Assembly (NCBI GenBank): GCA_907164885.2
Contig: OU015490.1
Span: 91,484,799-91,548,798 of the forward strand
DNA from: Dolomedes plantarius
Lineage: Eukaryota > Arthropoda > Arachnida > Araneae > Dolomedidae
Direction of reading: 5' to 3'
DNA: 64,000 bases
The notes beneath the pieces were generated by a model. The model ran no database searches. It was not told the DNA's origin and saw nothing but the letters and a program-made list of their open reading frames with translations. This document shows positions 49,691 through 60,491 of the stretch, piece after piece. Each line of letters begins with the position of its first letter. Positions within the stretch are counted from its first letter, which is position 1. Both the position numbers and the translations under genes were made by a program.

Positions 49691-50940
49691 ATTTTTTAAA
49701 GAAAAATAAAATAAAAAAATTTAAAAATGATGAATAGAAAATATAATTGTAAAAATTGTAAAAATTTGTTAACTTTGTATAGGCAATGAGAAAGAGATAG
49801 TTGATACCTAAATATTTCGACCAGATTTACTGGAGATTTTAATTGCAGTGCTAAACACACACGCACATAATTAATTTACATAAAAAATGAAAAATTACAT
49901 TGATTTTTACAAAAAAAAATATTTATAAATAATTTTTAAGAATTTTTTATAATTTTTTAAATTTTTAAATTTTTCAAAATTAAGCTTTTTTAAGAGAAAT
50001 AAAAGAAAAAAATCACAAAATGTTATAAATAGAGAATATAATAATTAATGAAAATAGAAAAATTAATTAACTTTAAAAAAATAGATAGGAAACATATAGT
50101 TGATCTTTGAACTTCTACTGCTAGATAGTTTATCAGAAAGTTTATTAGTAATGTGAAATATAAAAAAATAAGATGATATAAAAATTACAAAAAAATGTTT
50201 TACACTGTGAAAAGTTATTCGCTTAATGTTTTCCTATTTTGTGATTAAATTTATTTTTTTTCGTGATTTTTATATGATTCCTTTTAGTAATTTTTTTAAA
50301 AAAAATTTAAAATTAAATTTCTTTAAAGAAATAAAATGAAAATATATAGAAAATATAATAATAATAAAAAGGAAAATCGATTCAGTTTAAAAAAGGAGAC
50401 AGGAAAGAAATAGTTGGTTCGCGAATTCCTAGCACCAGACAGTTTTTTTAGCGGGTTTTTTAGTAGTGCTAAATGCAATTAAGATTATTTTGAAAGCGAA
50501 AAAAAAATTTTATGCTGATTATCCCAGAGGAAATAATTCATGTATGAATGTTTAGCAGTTTTAATTTTATTTAAAGATTAATATTTCTTTTGCAATTTTT
50601 AATGCTTTGAAATTATTGTTAATTAATTTTTTTTGGTTGAAAATCAAATTTCAAAAAAATATAATAATAAAAGTGTTGAAAATTAATTAAGTTTAAAAAA
50701 ATTTCTGTTCTTATCAGAAATTTTGTGAGTAATGCTAAATATTGCTAAAGTAATACAAAAATCAATAATGTGTTTCGTTTAAAACTGTAAAACTATTTAT
50801 GAATTAATTTTTAACACCTTTTGTTAATTTTTTATGCATTTATGACTTTTTAATTTTTTTACAATTAGATTTGAAAAAAAAAATAATGAAAATGATAATT
50901 AGTAATAATCTAACAATAAAGATAATGAAAATTAATTGTT
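49690..50940. repeat. Degenerate ~300-bp tandem array, 4-5 copies
   Basis: The order AT-rich 'AAATAAAA...ATAGAAAATATAATA', then 'TTAACTTTA/AGTTTAAAAAA', then 'AGATAGTTGRTNC', then 'TTTATYAGAAATTT...AGTARTGCTAAAT' recurs at about 49705, 49998, 50327, 50640 and, in part, 50870. Copies are only moderately similar. The last is interrupted by the element at 50943-51527. Confidence 0.55.
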
Positions 50941-50942
50941 AA

Positions 50943-51527
50943 GGGGACAGTGGACTTTCAAAATTGTGAAATTAGTCCAAAAATTCGATTTTTTTATTTT
51001 ATTGAATTGTGAAACTACGGACGAGTAGGAATGTGTTGCAAAAAGAATTTTTAATTTCTGTGATTACTTTCCTAGTTATAGGCATTTGTATTTAATTTAG
51101 ATATTATGTGGTTACTAATAGCAATAACTTTAAATGTGCTTTTCTCAAAATTAAAATTTTCATGTCATACGAATATTCAAACTGCTCCAGGCGCATTTCT
51201 AACTATCGTATTGCTTTGAAATTTAAGTTTTATATTCTTAACTGTATATCAAATAAATCTTATTTGAAAAAATTATGCTTCGTAGCTCAGAATTTCTGTA
51301 AATAAAACTTACCATGCAAAAGAAATGCGCATGGAACATTTTTAATTAGGCCAATCTTTGATATAATTAATAATTAATAATTCATAAATTATTAATATTT
51401 AATCTTTGAATTTTAACCACATTTACATATCTATGGTACAAATCACATATTCAAATTTCGAGCAAATCCATTAAAAAAAAAAAAAAAAAAAAGAAAAGAA
51501 AAGAAGGTTTGAAGGTTCACTGTCCCC
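50943..51527. mobile_element. Harbinger-like MITE (585 bp)
   Basis: Ends GGGGACAGTGGACTTTCAAA and the mirror of GGGGACAGTGAACCTTCAAA. The 3-bp duplication TAA on both sides (50940-50942 and 51528-51530) fits PIF/Harbinger, which targets TWA. A TTAA-type target with one change cannot be excluded. No transposase. Confidence 0.65.
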
Positions 51528-51589
51528 TAAAGTTAAAAAAAATGTTGATAATACAATGTCTAAGACCGAAAAAAAATTAAAATACTGAA

Positions 51590-51660
51590 AAACGATAGAA
51601 AGTCAGGTCGTCTGGAATCGAACCGGCTATTCCAGGACACGAGCAATTTCAGCGCGGAGT
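51590..51660 (-). repeat. tRNA-like/SINE head (putative)
   Basis: On the reverse strand, AGCCGGTTCGATTCCAGACG contains a strong B box. Upstream GCGCTGAAATTGCTCGTGTCC is a poor A-box candidate. It could be a SINE head or a tRNA pseudogene. Confidence 0.3.
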
Positions 51661-52646
51661 TTCTAAAATATACATGCGTAAGCATACATAAATGTCTGCA
51701 AATGCGGTCATTTTTAGAGATCTGCCTCCTTCTGTTTGTCCGGGAATTTTAATTTTGGCGCACTATATTAAAAATAAAGACAAAACGTCTGTTCAAGCAA
51801 AGATGAAAGTGCTGCGGTATGTAACAGATAAAGCACGCACCGCGCCGATAACGATCAGCTTTTGTCCTCGAATTCAAGAACCGAAGAACTGCACCGTTAA
51901 ATCACGCGACTGTAACACCCTAAACAGTTAGTTACGCACTCGTATTAACAAAACGTAAGGTGAATGCACTTCTCTCTTTTGTTTCCATTACTTCATTCTC
52001 GCGATGCCGGGACTGTCATTGACCTAATTCCACACGGCCCTCATCAGACGCTCCCAAATGGAATGAGACACATATATTTAAATCGAGTCGAGCGGTTGCC
52101 AAACGGCGAGTACAAATACTAGTTCAAAACGCGCGAGTGATTCAGCTGTCGATAGCTCGCTTCAGACGGTAGCTCACGTGACCAGGGGGAATCAAAAATA
52201 AACTCGTCGTTTCAGGTTAAGGTAAAGTTCGGGTAGAGTCTGTTTCGGGCGCGAAGAAAATTGGGACGATCTTTCTTAACGGGCAACCCTTTCAGATACG
52301 AGATCACTGTTGTCATTTGGAAAGAGGGGGGGACTTAAAACCGGAAGTTTAAGCATCGTTTCCCGGAAGTTTAGGGCTCTCTAAGGGGTGGATTATCGAA
52401 CGGGTGAAAGGAATCTGGATAGGGTAAAGGGGGCTGTTGAAGCGCAAGGTGCCTCATGTATTGAAAGTTCCTTACAAAACTGCCGCATCAAAAGCCTGGA
52501 CCCGCTCGCAGTTGAGGGGCAAATAAGTTTTCAAGGTTGTTTGAGAATACAATGCTGGGAAGAGTATTAAGATACGCAATTACGTTCGAGTGCCTTCTTT
52601 TTGGGAACGAAATTGTGAAAGTTGATACTCTAACGGAATTAAAAAC
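51661..52646. other. Higher-GC non-coding stretch
   Basis: Less AT-rich than its surroundings, with an AATAAA near 52196. No supportable protein. The reading frames at 51692-51931 and 52388-52570 show no family features. Confidence 0.4.
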
Positions 52647-52650
52647 TTAA

Positions 52651-53232
52651 CCCTTCAGTGGGCTGGCCAATTTTTGGAACACCAGCAGGCGCGCGCGGCA
52701 CAAAGTGCAACGTCTCTTTCAAGCTTGATTATTCCTTTTGTAATGAACCTTTTTTTTCGAATTAAAAATAATAATTCTGCGTTTTATGACAAGATATAAA
52801 ATGTTGGTATTATTGAGATATATTCCTAATTAAAGGCCAAGGAATGCAGATACAATCGCCTTATTTCAAAACGTATTGGATCTAAGGACAACTTGCGGAT
52901 TGATTATTATTATGTCCAAAAAACCAAAAAAACAATGAGATTGTCCATCTTCGTGATATGCGGGATACCGTGTAATAGCTGCACATTGGATCGACTACAT
53001 CAACTCCTGCTGCTGTCGTATTGTAATCTATTATAATCGTTGGTTTAGCACGATTAAATCGCGACTAAAAATGAATAGAAAGGAATGCAAGGGCCAGAAA
53101 ATCAGACCTGCATTAGAAAGGATGTAGCTATAAATAGAAACTGCTTAGAACTTTCAAACCTTAGATTTAAAAACAAACCATTCAAAATTACGAAAATGTT
53201 GCACTTTGTACATGGGCGCGCCCGCTGAAGGA
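52651..53232. mobile_element. piggyBac-like MITE (582 bp)
   Basis: Begins CCCTTCAGTGGGC after TTAA (52647-52650) and ends with the mirror of TCCTTCAGCGGGC followed by TTAT. An inner inverted repeat pairs GCGCGGCACAAAGTGCAA with TTGCACTTTGTACATGGGCG. The arrangement matches the smaller element at 30753-30988. Confidence 0.65.
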
Positions 53233-53245
53233 TTATTTATATATA

Positions 53246-55158
53246 CAGTGATTTCCGCTTATAAGAATCACGTTTGTTATTACTGTTTTTGATTCTTATA
53301 AGCGGTTGATTCTTATAGCCGAAATTTAGGTTTTTGGACAGGCACACACACACCTATGTATACATATATTAGAAAATTTACCATAAAATACTCTTTAATT
53401 TACGTTAATTATCTTTTATTAAAATTATTTTTTATAATTTTAAAAATACAACTTAATTTCTAGACTTATAAGTAGATACACATAATTATAGTAAGAAGAG
53501 AAAAAATCCAATATTTGGTACAACATACCTGCTTGTTAACATTTCAACTACAGAAAGGGTGCAAGAAAAAGTTTTCTATGGTAGCTTGACGTAATGAAGT
53601 TTGCAGGAGGCTGTTTAAACCTCTTTCAATACCAATAGTCTCAGACCAAGATTCACCTTCTAGCTTACGTTTCACGGTTTGATAACGGGCTGAATCTAAT
53701 AATGTCACGTTTGCCTAAGTGATAGTGGACACTTCGCCGAAGATTTATGTGTTTCAGGGTCCAGGAAGCCGCAACCAGGATGCGCGAGGTGGAAAAAAAG
53801 AGTCCCTGTCTTTGTCAGTGGAAAAAAGTAAAATTGGATCCGGACGGGTAGGATGCCCCTGGGTCAAGCTAATGGGACAGTGTTTAGCTAAAGCGTTTAA
53901 GGGGAAACTATTATGTTATGTCTAACAAAGAAAGGGATGCAGTTTACGACTGTATTCCATCCCATCTTATCACTCTTTCTTTTAAAAAAAAATAAAGAAA
54001 GAACTTCGTGCCTTTTGAGGGTTTAAGTTGCTTTTTTGGAAAAATGAAAGGAAAGCGAAGAGTGTAAACTGATTCTTAAAACCGGTGGATTGATTCTTTA
54101 AAGCGAAAATTTTAACATGGAAATACAGTAACCACCGCTTATAGTGATCAGTGGTTGTAAGAATCAACCGTTTATAAGAATCAATATCTCAAAAACAGAA
54201 ACTAATGTATTATTTCCATGTATTATTTCCATGCAAAATTTTCGCTTTAAAGAATCAATCCACCGGTTTTAAGAATCAATTTACACTCTTCGCTTTCCTT
54301 TCATTTTTCCAAAAAAGCCAACACTTAAACCCTCAAAAGGTACAAAATTCTTTCTTTATTCATTTTAAAAGAAAGAGTGATAAGATGGGATGGAATTCAG
54401 TCGTAAACAGCATCCCTTTCTTTGTTAGACATAACATAATAGTACCCGGAGGCATCCTAACCGTGCGGATCCAATTTCACTTTTCTCCACTGACAAACAA
54501 AGACAGGGACTCTTTTTCCCACCTCCCACATCCTGGTTGCGGCTTCCTGGACCCTGAAACACATAAATCTTCGGGGAAGTGTCCCCTATCACTTAGGAAA
54601 ACGTGACATTATTAGATTCAGCACGTTATCAAACCGTGTAACGTAAGCTAAAAGGTGAATTTTGGTCTGAGACTATTGGTATTGATAGAGGTATAAACAG
54701 CCTCCCGAAAACTTCATTACGGCAAACTACCATAGAAAACTTTTTCTTGCACCCTTCCTGTAGTCGAAATGTTAAACTGTTAAGCAGGTATGTTGTAACA
54801 AATATTGGATTTTTTTCTTCTCTTACTATAATCATGTGTATCTACTTACAGGTCTAGAAATTAAGTTGTATTTTTAAAATTATAAAAATAATTTTAATAA
54901 AAGATAATTAACGTGAATTAAAGAGTATTTTATGGTAAATTATCTAATATGTTTATATATAGGTGTGTGTGTGCCTGCCCAAAAACCTAAATGTCGGCTA
55001 TAAGAACCAACAGCTTATAAGAATCAAAAACAGTAATAACAAACGTAATTCTTATAAGCGGAAATCACTGTAATACATTTGTTTTTGTTTTTTGCGATAT
55101 TGATTCTTATAAACGGTTGATTCTTATAACCACTGATGACTGTAAGCGGTGGTTACTG
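53246..55158 (+). mobile_element. 0.97-kb pogo-type MITE, copy 1, split by copy 2
   Basis: Copy 1 runs 53246-54125 and 55073-55158. Ends are CAGTGATTTCCGCTTATAAG and ...AAGCGGTGGTTACTG, with TA flanks. At 54124-54125 it is interrupted by the reverse-oriented copy 2, and TA is duplicated on the other side (55071-55072). Copy 3, at 58289-59258, is uninterrupted at the same point (CATGGAAATAATACATTTG), which proves the nesting. Repeated TTCTTATAANCGGTTGATTC motifs mark both ends. No transposase gene. Confidence 0.93.
54126..55070 (-). mobile_element. 0.97-kb pogo-type MITE, copy 2, nested in copy 1
   Basis: Starts CAGTAACCACCGCTTATAGT and ends ...CTTATAAGCGGAAATCACTG, i.e. the reverse orientation of copies 1 and 3. 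A 13-base duplication (TATTATTTCCATG, about 54208-54233) is specific to this copy. With copy 1 it forms an imperfect inverted repeat of about 870 bp per arm. Confidence 0.93.
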
Positions 55159-55160
55159 TA

Positions 55161-55620
55161 TATCCATCCTGCTTTTAAGTTGTTTTCTCCGCATTACTTC
55201 CAAAAGCAAAGAAGTCTGTTTGTTGTGATGTTTGTTGCTTGCTATGATTTTGTTTACATATAACGGGATATTTAAAAAGGCCGATCGCGGAAAGTTATTT
55301 TGTCAGCTGCACGAGGAATTTTCTTCCCGTTAATTTACCATTCACCCACTAGCAAATGGATGTTTTGGAATTCTGTTTATTGCCTATAATATAGACATTT
55401 CTTTTAATAAAGGGCACGCAGATTTAAATGTTTAAATTTTGTTACAGAGCATTAATTTATAGACGTTGCATTTTTTAAATGAAGGTTCCCTTTCTAAAAT
55501 CAAAATAATTTTTGAGAATACACGCATTGCATTAAAAAAATCAATATTCAACAGCAGAAAGCAATTTGAAAGTGCCTGTTTGCTAATGAGTGATTTAAAA
55601 TTACTGAGAAGTAAATTCCC
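55161..55620. other. No recognisable feature
   Basis: Mixed AT-rich sequence leading into the gag-like relic. Confidence 0.4.
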
Positions 55621-55621
55621 C

Positions 55622-55917
55622 TTGCATTGCTGACGAGCTTTAAAACTAAAAAAGGACACAACTGGGTTATTCGCTTGAAAGGAACTGACTACAAGAGAAT
55701 AGAGAAAGTGAGAAGGTTTAAGATCGGCTGGATGCATGCAGCATGCTTGGAAGGATTACTTGAGACCTGCAATATGCTACAAGTGCTGGAGTATTGGACA
55801 CGTGGCGAAACACAGTAAAAATGAAAGAAAGTGTAAAGTGTGCGCGGAGAAAGAACATAGAGAGAAGCCATGTAAGAGAGGAACTACCTGTGGAAGTTGC
55901 GAGAGACTCCAAAAGAG
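55622..55917 (+). pseudogene. Retrotransposon gag/ORF1 zinc-knuckle relic
   Basis: Readable across frames: SFKTKKGHNWVIRLKGTDYK, RFKIGWMHA and YLRPAICYKCWSIGHVAKHS, then CKVCAEKEHREKPCKRGTTC. The first knuckle has C-x2-C-x4-H-x4 with Ser instead of the last Cys; the second is C-x2-C-x4-H-x4-C. RPAICYKCWxxGHVAK is typical of the ORF1/gag proteins of animal non-LTR and some LTR retroelements. No polymerase part is nearby. A frameshift lies near 55735. Confidence 0.6.
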
Positions 55918-56695
55918 AACGGGACTTAGTATCGAAGTTAAGCACTTGCCGACATTTGTCGACTGTTAAAGCCGCGGTGGAGAGGCTCATAGCCTCCACG
56001 GACTATGGACAGACACGGACGGGCGCTGAGTAAGCCGGACCTCTTCTGTTGGGGAATATCCTTATTTGTATTGAACTTTGTGAAATTCTAGTATTGTTTC
56101 CTGCACGAGTTGTGCAGAAGTATTATTGTCGGGTGTGCTGACACAAATGGTGTCAAGGTTTGTGAAGATTGATTTCTATATGGTTTCTTTTGCTTCTGTT
56201 CCAGTTGAACAGCTGTAACTTTATAAGTTTTAACTTTGTTGTAATTCGAGTTGAATTAATAAAGTGACGACCTTCCTGTGGGGGGATGAGTCGGATGACT
56301 GGCGGTGTGTTGGTTGCTCTTCTATGGCAAAATTGGGGAAAGAAGGAATTCACGGTTCAGCTCCTGGATGTTTTGGTTTGTAAACCGAGGAGTGAATGGT
56401 GACGTTAGCTGAACTAGCATTGAGATGAAGGATTTTGCCCTGGTGGACACGAGGGCTTGGGCGGTGCTGAGGGTCTGGACTTGTGGTGAATTGAGTCAAG
56501 CTGGTTGCTGTGGTGGCGACCGGTCGTTGGTAGTGATTTCCTGCCGTATCATCGAAGGATGGGGACGGCGTAAGCATTTCGAAACTTCCCCTTGCATTGA
56601 TTATTGTAGTAATCGAGAATTTTATGAATCAAGAGCATATATAAATGTTATTGGCAGCTGTATAATCATGAGTAACGTATGAAACTATATATATA
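55918..56695. other. Possible retroelement 3' region
   Basis: AATTAATAAAGTGACGACC near 56254 could be a poly(A) signal. I cannot link it firmly to the gag-like relic. Confidence 0.3.
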
Positions 56696-56697
56696 CA

Positions 56698-57432
56698 CAG
56701 GATGTTTCATATTGAATGGGTCAAAAAGAATAGCACAGTACGAATTCCGTAATTGATTTATTTAGCCGAAACAAATTAATTCTGAAACTGCAATTATACA
56801 AGTTTTATCTGGCAACAGCGAAAAATCTTCCGGCTACGAAATCGCCGCTTGAGGCACTGTTATTCGAAATGGCGCAATCCATGCAGTAGAAAGCGTACTG
56901 TGTTTTGGAATACACTAAAACATCTTCGTTTATCGTTCCCTCAGTTGGAAGAAGTGGTTCTCGGCTTCATTTTTCAGCAAGACGGTGCTCCACCACATAG
57001 GCATAAAATCGTACGTCAATACCTGAACAACAATAGTCCACCTCATTGCAGGATTGGCCATGCTGGGTCAAACGATATGCCATTCCTTTGTTGGCGACCG
57101 AGATCACCAGATCTAACCCCTAGTGAATTTTACTATGGGGTTTTGTTAAAGTCAAAGTGTCTGTGCCTTTATTTCCCAAGGACTTACAGTAACTGAAGCA
57201 GCGGATAACTGAAGTGCTCGAATCATTAACAAAGGATATTCGATATTCTATCACGAGTGTGGCAGAAACTAGAATACCGCATAGATATTTGTCGTGTCAC
57301 CGGAGGGGCACACATATAACATCTATAGAAACTTGGACAACTATAGTTTCTCTGTAAATTTGATTTATCAACTAAAGTAATTACAGCGTTCACAGGTATG
57401 CTTTCTTTTTGTCCCATTCTATATGAAACCCC

Positions 57433-57435
<3 letters not shown>
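56698..57435 (+). mobile_element. Internally deleted mariner-like element
   Basis: Left end CAGGATGTTTCATATTGAAT and right end the mirror of CAGGGGGTTTCATATAGAAT, then AATGGGNCAAAAAGAA in both. The right end is followed by a TA tract. At 738 bp only the second half of the gene remains. Confidence 0.75.
56940..57200 (+). pseudogene. Mariner-like transposase, central remnant
   Basis: Contains FIFQQDGAPPHRHKIVRQYL (second Asp at about 56980), GHAGSNDMPFLCWRPRSPDL and TPSEFYYGVLLKSK. The expected TPCDF Asp is Glu here. A long insert between the two catalytic blocks is normal for this mariner-like branch. The first catalytic block and the DNA-binding half are deleted. Confidence 0.7.
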
Positions 57436-57493
<58 letters not shown>

Positions 57494-57520
57494 CACACAC
57501 ACACACACATATATATAGAT
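57436..57520. repeat. (TA)n then (CA)n microsatellite
   Basis: About 52 bp of TA, a short CA run, then TATATATAGA. Confidence 0.9.
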
Positions 57521-57535
57521 ACAATAAAGCTTTTT

Positions 57536-57623
57536 TATGGCAGGCAGTCATAGTTCATTAAAAAGTGGCCGTTTTGAGGGGTGGCTGCCAAATAATTCTG
57601 TGCGGTTAGAGAAGTTTCACTGT
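57536..57623 (-). mobile_element. MITE F, copy in duplication unit 1
   Basis: On the reverse strand it begins CAGTGAAACTTCTCTAACCG next to TA, followed by the GCCACCCCTCAAAACGGCCA motif. Related fragments lie at 28026, 38935, 57715 and 59806. The pogo-type CAGTG end suggests a pogo/Tigger or Tc1 MITE. Confidence 0.65.
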
Positions 57624-57714
57624 ATATACATACATACATACATACATAAATACATAATACATAATACATATACATACAGACACACACACACACACATATA
57701 TATTTTTATATAAA

Positions 57715-57808
57715 GCTTTTTTATGGCAGGTAGTCATAGTTCATTAAAAAGTGGCCGTTTTGAGGGGTGGCTGCCAAATAATGCTGTGCGGTTAGAGAAG
57801 TTTCACTG
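57715..57808 (-). mobile_element. MITE F, copy in duplication unit 2
   Basis: Nearly identical to 57536-57623, with CAGGTAGTCATAG instead of CAGGCAGTCATAG and ATGCTGTG instead of TTCTGTG. Confidence 0.65.
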
Positions 57809-57904
57809 TATATACATACATACATACATACATACATAAATACATAATACATAATACATACATACATACATGCATACATACATACATACATACATACATA
57901 CATA

Positions 57905-58278
57905 CAGGGTGTTGCCGAATTCAACCGACAAATTCAGAGTGTTGATAGTAATAATCATATAGGAATGTAAACAAAGATGCAGAATGGAAAAGTGAACATT
58001 TCTATATCTTTGCTTATCCTCTAGTTGACGAGATTTGTGTTTCTGGTCATACATTCCTATGCGAATCTGTTACGTTTTTGAGTTTTCTACCTCCTCCAGG
58101 AAAATGCGATATTTCCGGCCATCCAGTGGCTTTGGTAAGAGGTATGGTCCGATTAAGCAAACAGCGCCCTCCAGCGTCAGGTTTGCGTTTCCTGTCATAA
58201 ATTCCTATGTGATTATTGCTCGTCTGGATGCCTACTCTCCCCCACCTGAATTTGTCGGTCGAATTCGGCAACACCTTG
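57905..58278. mobile_element. 374-bp TIR MITE
   Basis: Ends CAGGGTGTTGCCGAATTCAA and the mirror of CAAGGTGTTGCCGAATTCGA, about 30 bp of matching, with TA on both sides. Inner ATAGGAATGTA and ATTCCTATG motifs are also inverted. No coding sequence. Confidence 0.8.
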
Positions 58279-58288
58279 TATATATATA

Positions 58289-59258
58289 CAGTGATTTCCA
58301 CTTATAAGAATCACGTTTGTTATTACTGTTTTTGATTCTTATAAGCAGTTGTTTCTTATAGCCGAAATTTAGGTTTTTGGACAGGCACACACATACCTAT
58401 ATAAACATATATTAGATAATTTACCATAAAATACTCTTTAATGTACATTAATTATGTTTATTAAAATTATTCTTTATAATTTTAAAATTGCAACTTAATT
58501 TCTAGACCTATAAGTAGATACACGTGATTATAATAAGAGAAGAAAAAAAATCCAATATTTGTTACAACATACCTGCTTAACAGTTTAACATTTCAACTAC
58601 AGGAAGGGTGCAAAAAAAAGTTTTCTATGGTAGTTTGACGTAATGAAGTTTTCAGGAGGCTGTTTATACCTCTTTCAATACCAATAGTCTCAGACGAAGA
58701 TTCACCTTCTATCTTACGTTTCACGGTTTGATAACGTGCTGAATCTACTAATGTCACGTTTGCCTAAATGATAGTGGACACTTCGCCGAAGATTTATGTG
58801 TTTCAGGGTCCAGGAAGCAGCAACCGGGATGTGGAAGATGGGAAAAGAGTCCCTGTCTTTGTTTGTCAGTGGAGAAAAGTGAAATCGGAATCGGACGGGT
58901 TAGATGCCCCTGGGTCAAGCTAAAAGGGCAGTGTTTAGCTAAAGTGTTTAAGGGGGAACCATTATGTTATGTCTAACAAAGATAGGATGCATTTTACGAC
59001 TTTATTCCATCCCATCTTATCACTCTTTCTTTAAAAAAGTAAAGAAAGAACTTCGTGCCTTTTGAGGGTTTAAGTGGCTTTTTTGGAAAAATGAAAGGAA
59101 AGCGAAGAGTGTAAGCTGATTCTTAAAACCACCGGTGGATTGATTCTTTAAAGCAAAAATTTTAACATGGAAATAATACATTTGTTTTTTTTTACGATAT
59201 TGATTCTTATAAAAGGTTGATTCTTATAACCACTGATCACTATAAGCGGTGGTTACTG
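58289..59258 (+). mobile_element. 0.97-kb pogo-type MITE, copy 3
   Basis: Ends CAGTGATTTCCACTTATAAG and ...ATAAGCGGTGGTTACTG, TA on both sides, length 970 bp. It is the uninterrupted reference for copies 1 and 2. It has no open reading frame of note. Confidence 0.92.
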
Positions 59259-59485
59259 TATATATATATATATATATATATACGATGCACAAAATTATAG
59301 AACGTAATGTTCCATAAAATTATTCCATTTAGTTTATTATAGATTGTAGTCGTCATAGCCTGAATGATATTTCCTCAAGGAAAGAACAAGGTTTATCACA
59401 AAAGCAATTATTAAACATTTCGTCTGCCGTTCGCCATTTTCACGTAATATGAACCAGACCAGAGAGGTCTTGGCTACACTAGGCT
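59259..59485. other. (TA)n and unassigned sequence
   Basis: A short TA tract, then GATGCACAAAATTATAGAAC, which resembles Tc1-type ends, with no matching partner. Confidence 0.35.
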
Positions 59486-59795
59486 CACGTGTCTTCTGAA
59501 GAATGTACAAGAATCTACGCCATTATAAATCACATTTCCAAACGTAGATCCTTCCTACACTAGTCATTAGGTCAGCAATAATTAAGTTTCTTTCCCTCAT
59601 ATTCCCATATCTTGTAACAGCCCGAAAACTGCAGGCTGCCAATTCTCTTATGGGACATTTTCAACATAGAGTTCGCTTAAGGGTAAATATAAAAACTAAG
59701 AAAAAGGTTTAAGTGCACCAACAAAAAGTATCATTTATAGGTCACGCGTTGAATTGAAGTAATTTTGGGAATGAAAAATACTTTTTGGCACAACA
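59486..59795 (+). repeat. Dispersed repeat W, copy 2
   Basis: Aligns with 27696-28005 in the same orientation. In both cases MITE F sequence follows soon after. Confidence 0.65.
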
Positions 59796-59805
59796 TATAT
59801 ACATA

Positions 59806-59880
59806 CAGTGAAACTTCTCTAGCCGACCACCCCTCTAAACGGTCCTATTTTGTTCAGGGGATTTTGTTGCCTCATTTTCA
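59806..59880 (+). mobile_element. MITE F fragment
   Basis: CAGTGAAACTTCTCTAGCCG followed by ACCACCCCTCTAAACGGTCC, next to TA on the left. The other end is missing. Confidence 0.6.
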
Positions 59881-59953
59881 TGTCCACAACATAACGGACA
59901 TGAAAATCCGAAAAGAAGAAACCCAAATGTTGCTACAGTTATAAATACATACT

Positions 59954-59978
59954 CTCTCTCTCTCTATGTATGTATACA

Positions 59979-60013
<35 letters not shown>

Positions 60014-60058
60014 GTATATATATATATATATACATATATTCGTATATATACACATATA
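59954..60058. repeat. (CT)n, (ATAC)n and (TA)n microsatellites
   Basis: Adjoining simple repeats leading into the 5' LTR. Confidence 0.9.
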
Positions 60059-60305
60059 TATAACATATAAAACCTCAAAATCCTTTCAAAATTCTAAATT
60101 CTTTTTAAATTTTCCTTGTGCGTAGAATAATCACGTTTTCCACTTTCATTTTAAGAACAAAGGAGTCTATTTCGGCAGATACTATACTATCCCTGTAAAT
60201 TTGGTGATAATCCCTCTTCATTATATAAGTTTTCAAGCCCGGAGATCCGGGTACAGCGAATCACTGCTCGTTGCATGGTCACGTGACACGTAGGCTATTA
60301 AAAGT

Positions 60306-60313
60306 TATATAAG
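60306..60313 (+). promoter_or_regulatory. LTR TATA box
   Basis: TATATAAG in AAAAGTTATATAAGGGCC; identical in the other LTR at 62984-62991. It would drive transcription of the element. Confidence 0.6.
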
Positions 60314-60381
60314 GGCCTGTGGTCAGGAAAAGGCGTGCTTTCCACATTTGTCTTCGACCCGTCAAGATGTGTCTTCTTTAT

Positions 60382-60387
60382 AATAAA
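60382..60387 (+). promoter_or_regulatory. LTR poly(A) signal
   Basis: AATAAA; the matching site in the 3' LTR is at 63060-63065. Confidence 0.55.
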
Positions 60388-60491
60388 ATGCTTAAACGTA
60401 AATAACCCTGCTCCCGGTTCGACTCGTCTTTAATTGTAGCATGTCGGGTCCTTAATTCGTCGTTCTTCCTGGGGTGGGCCTGACATGTTAC

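Larger units (their letters stand above)
57524..57904. repeat. Tandem duplication of a ~180-bp MITE-plus-microsatellite unit
   Basis: AAAGCTTTTTTATGGCAGGY begins at about 57527 and 57712. Both copies run through the MITE F body, AGAAGTTTCACTGTATATAC and an (ATAC)n stretch with ACATAAATACATAATACATA. The copies differ at few positions, so the duplication is recent. Confidence 0.85.
60059..60491 (+). repeat. 5' LTR
   Basis: Tips read TATAACAT and ATGTTAC, a short imperfect inverted repeat. A TATA box (60306-60313) and an AATAAA (60382-60387) lie about 75 bases apart, marking U3 and R. Confidence 0.8.

Noticed and set aside
51692..51931. Possible 79-residue protein
   Set aside because: No motif, no homology I can recognise, and no supporting context.
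54205..54606. A 133-residue frame inside MITE copy 2
   Set aside because: Not kept open in the other two copies, and no resemblance to a transposase.
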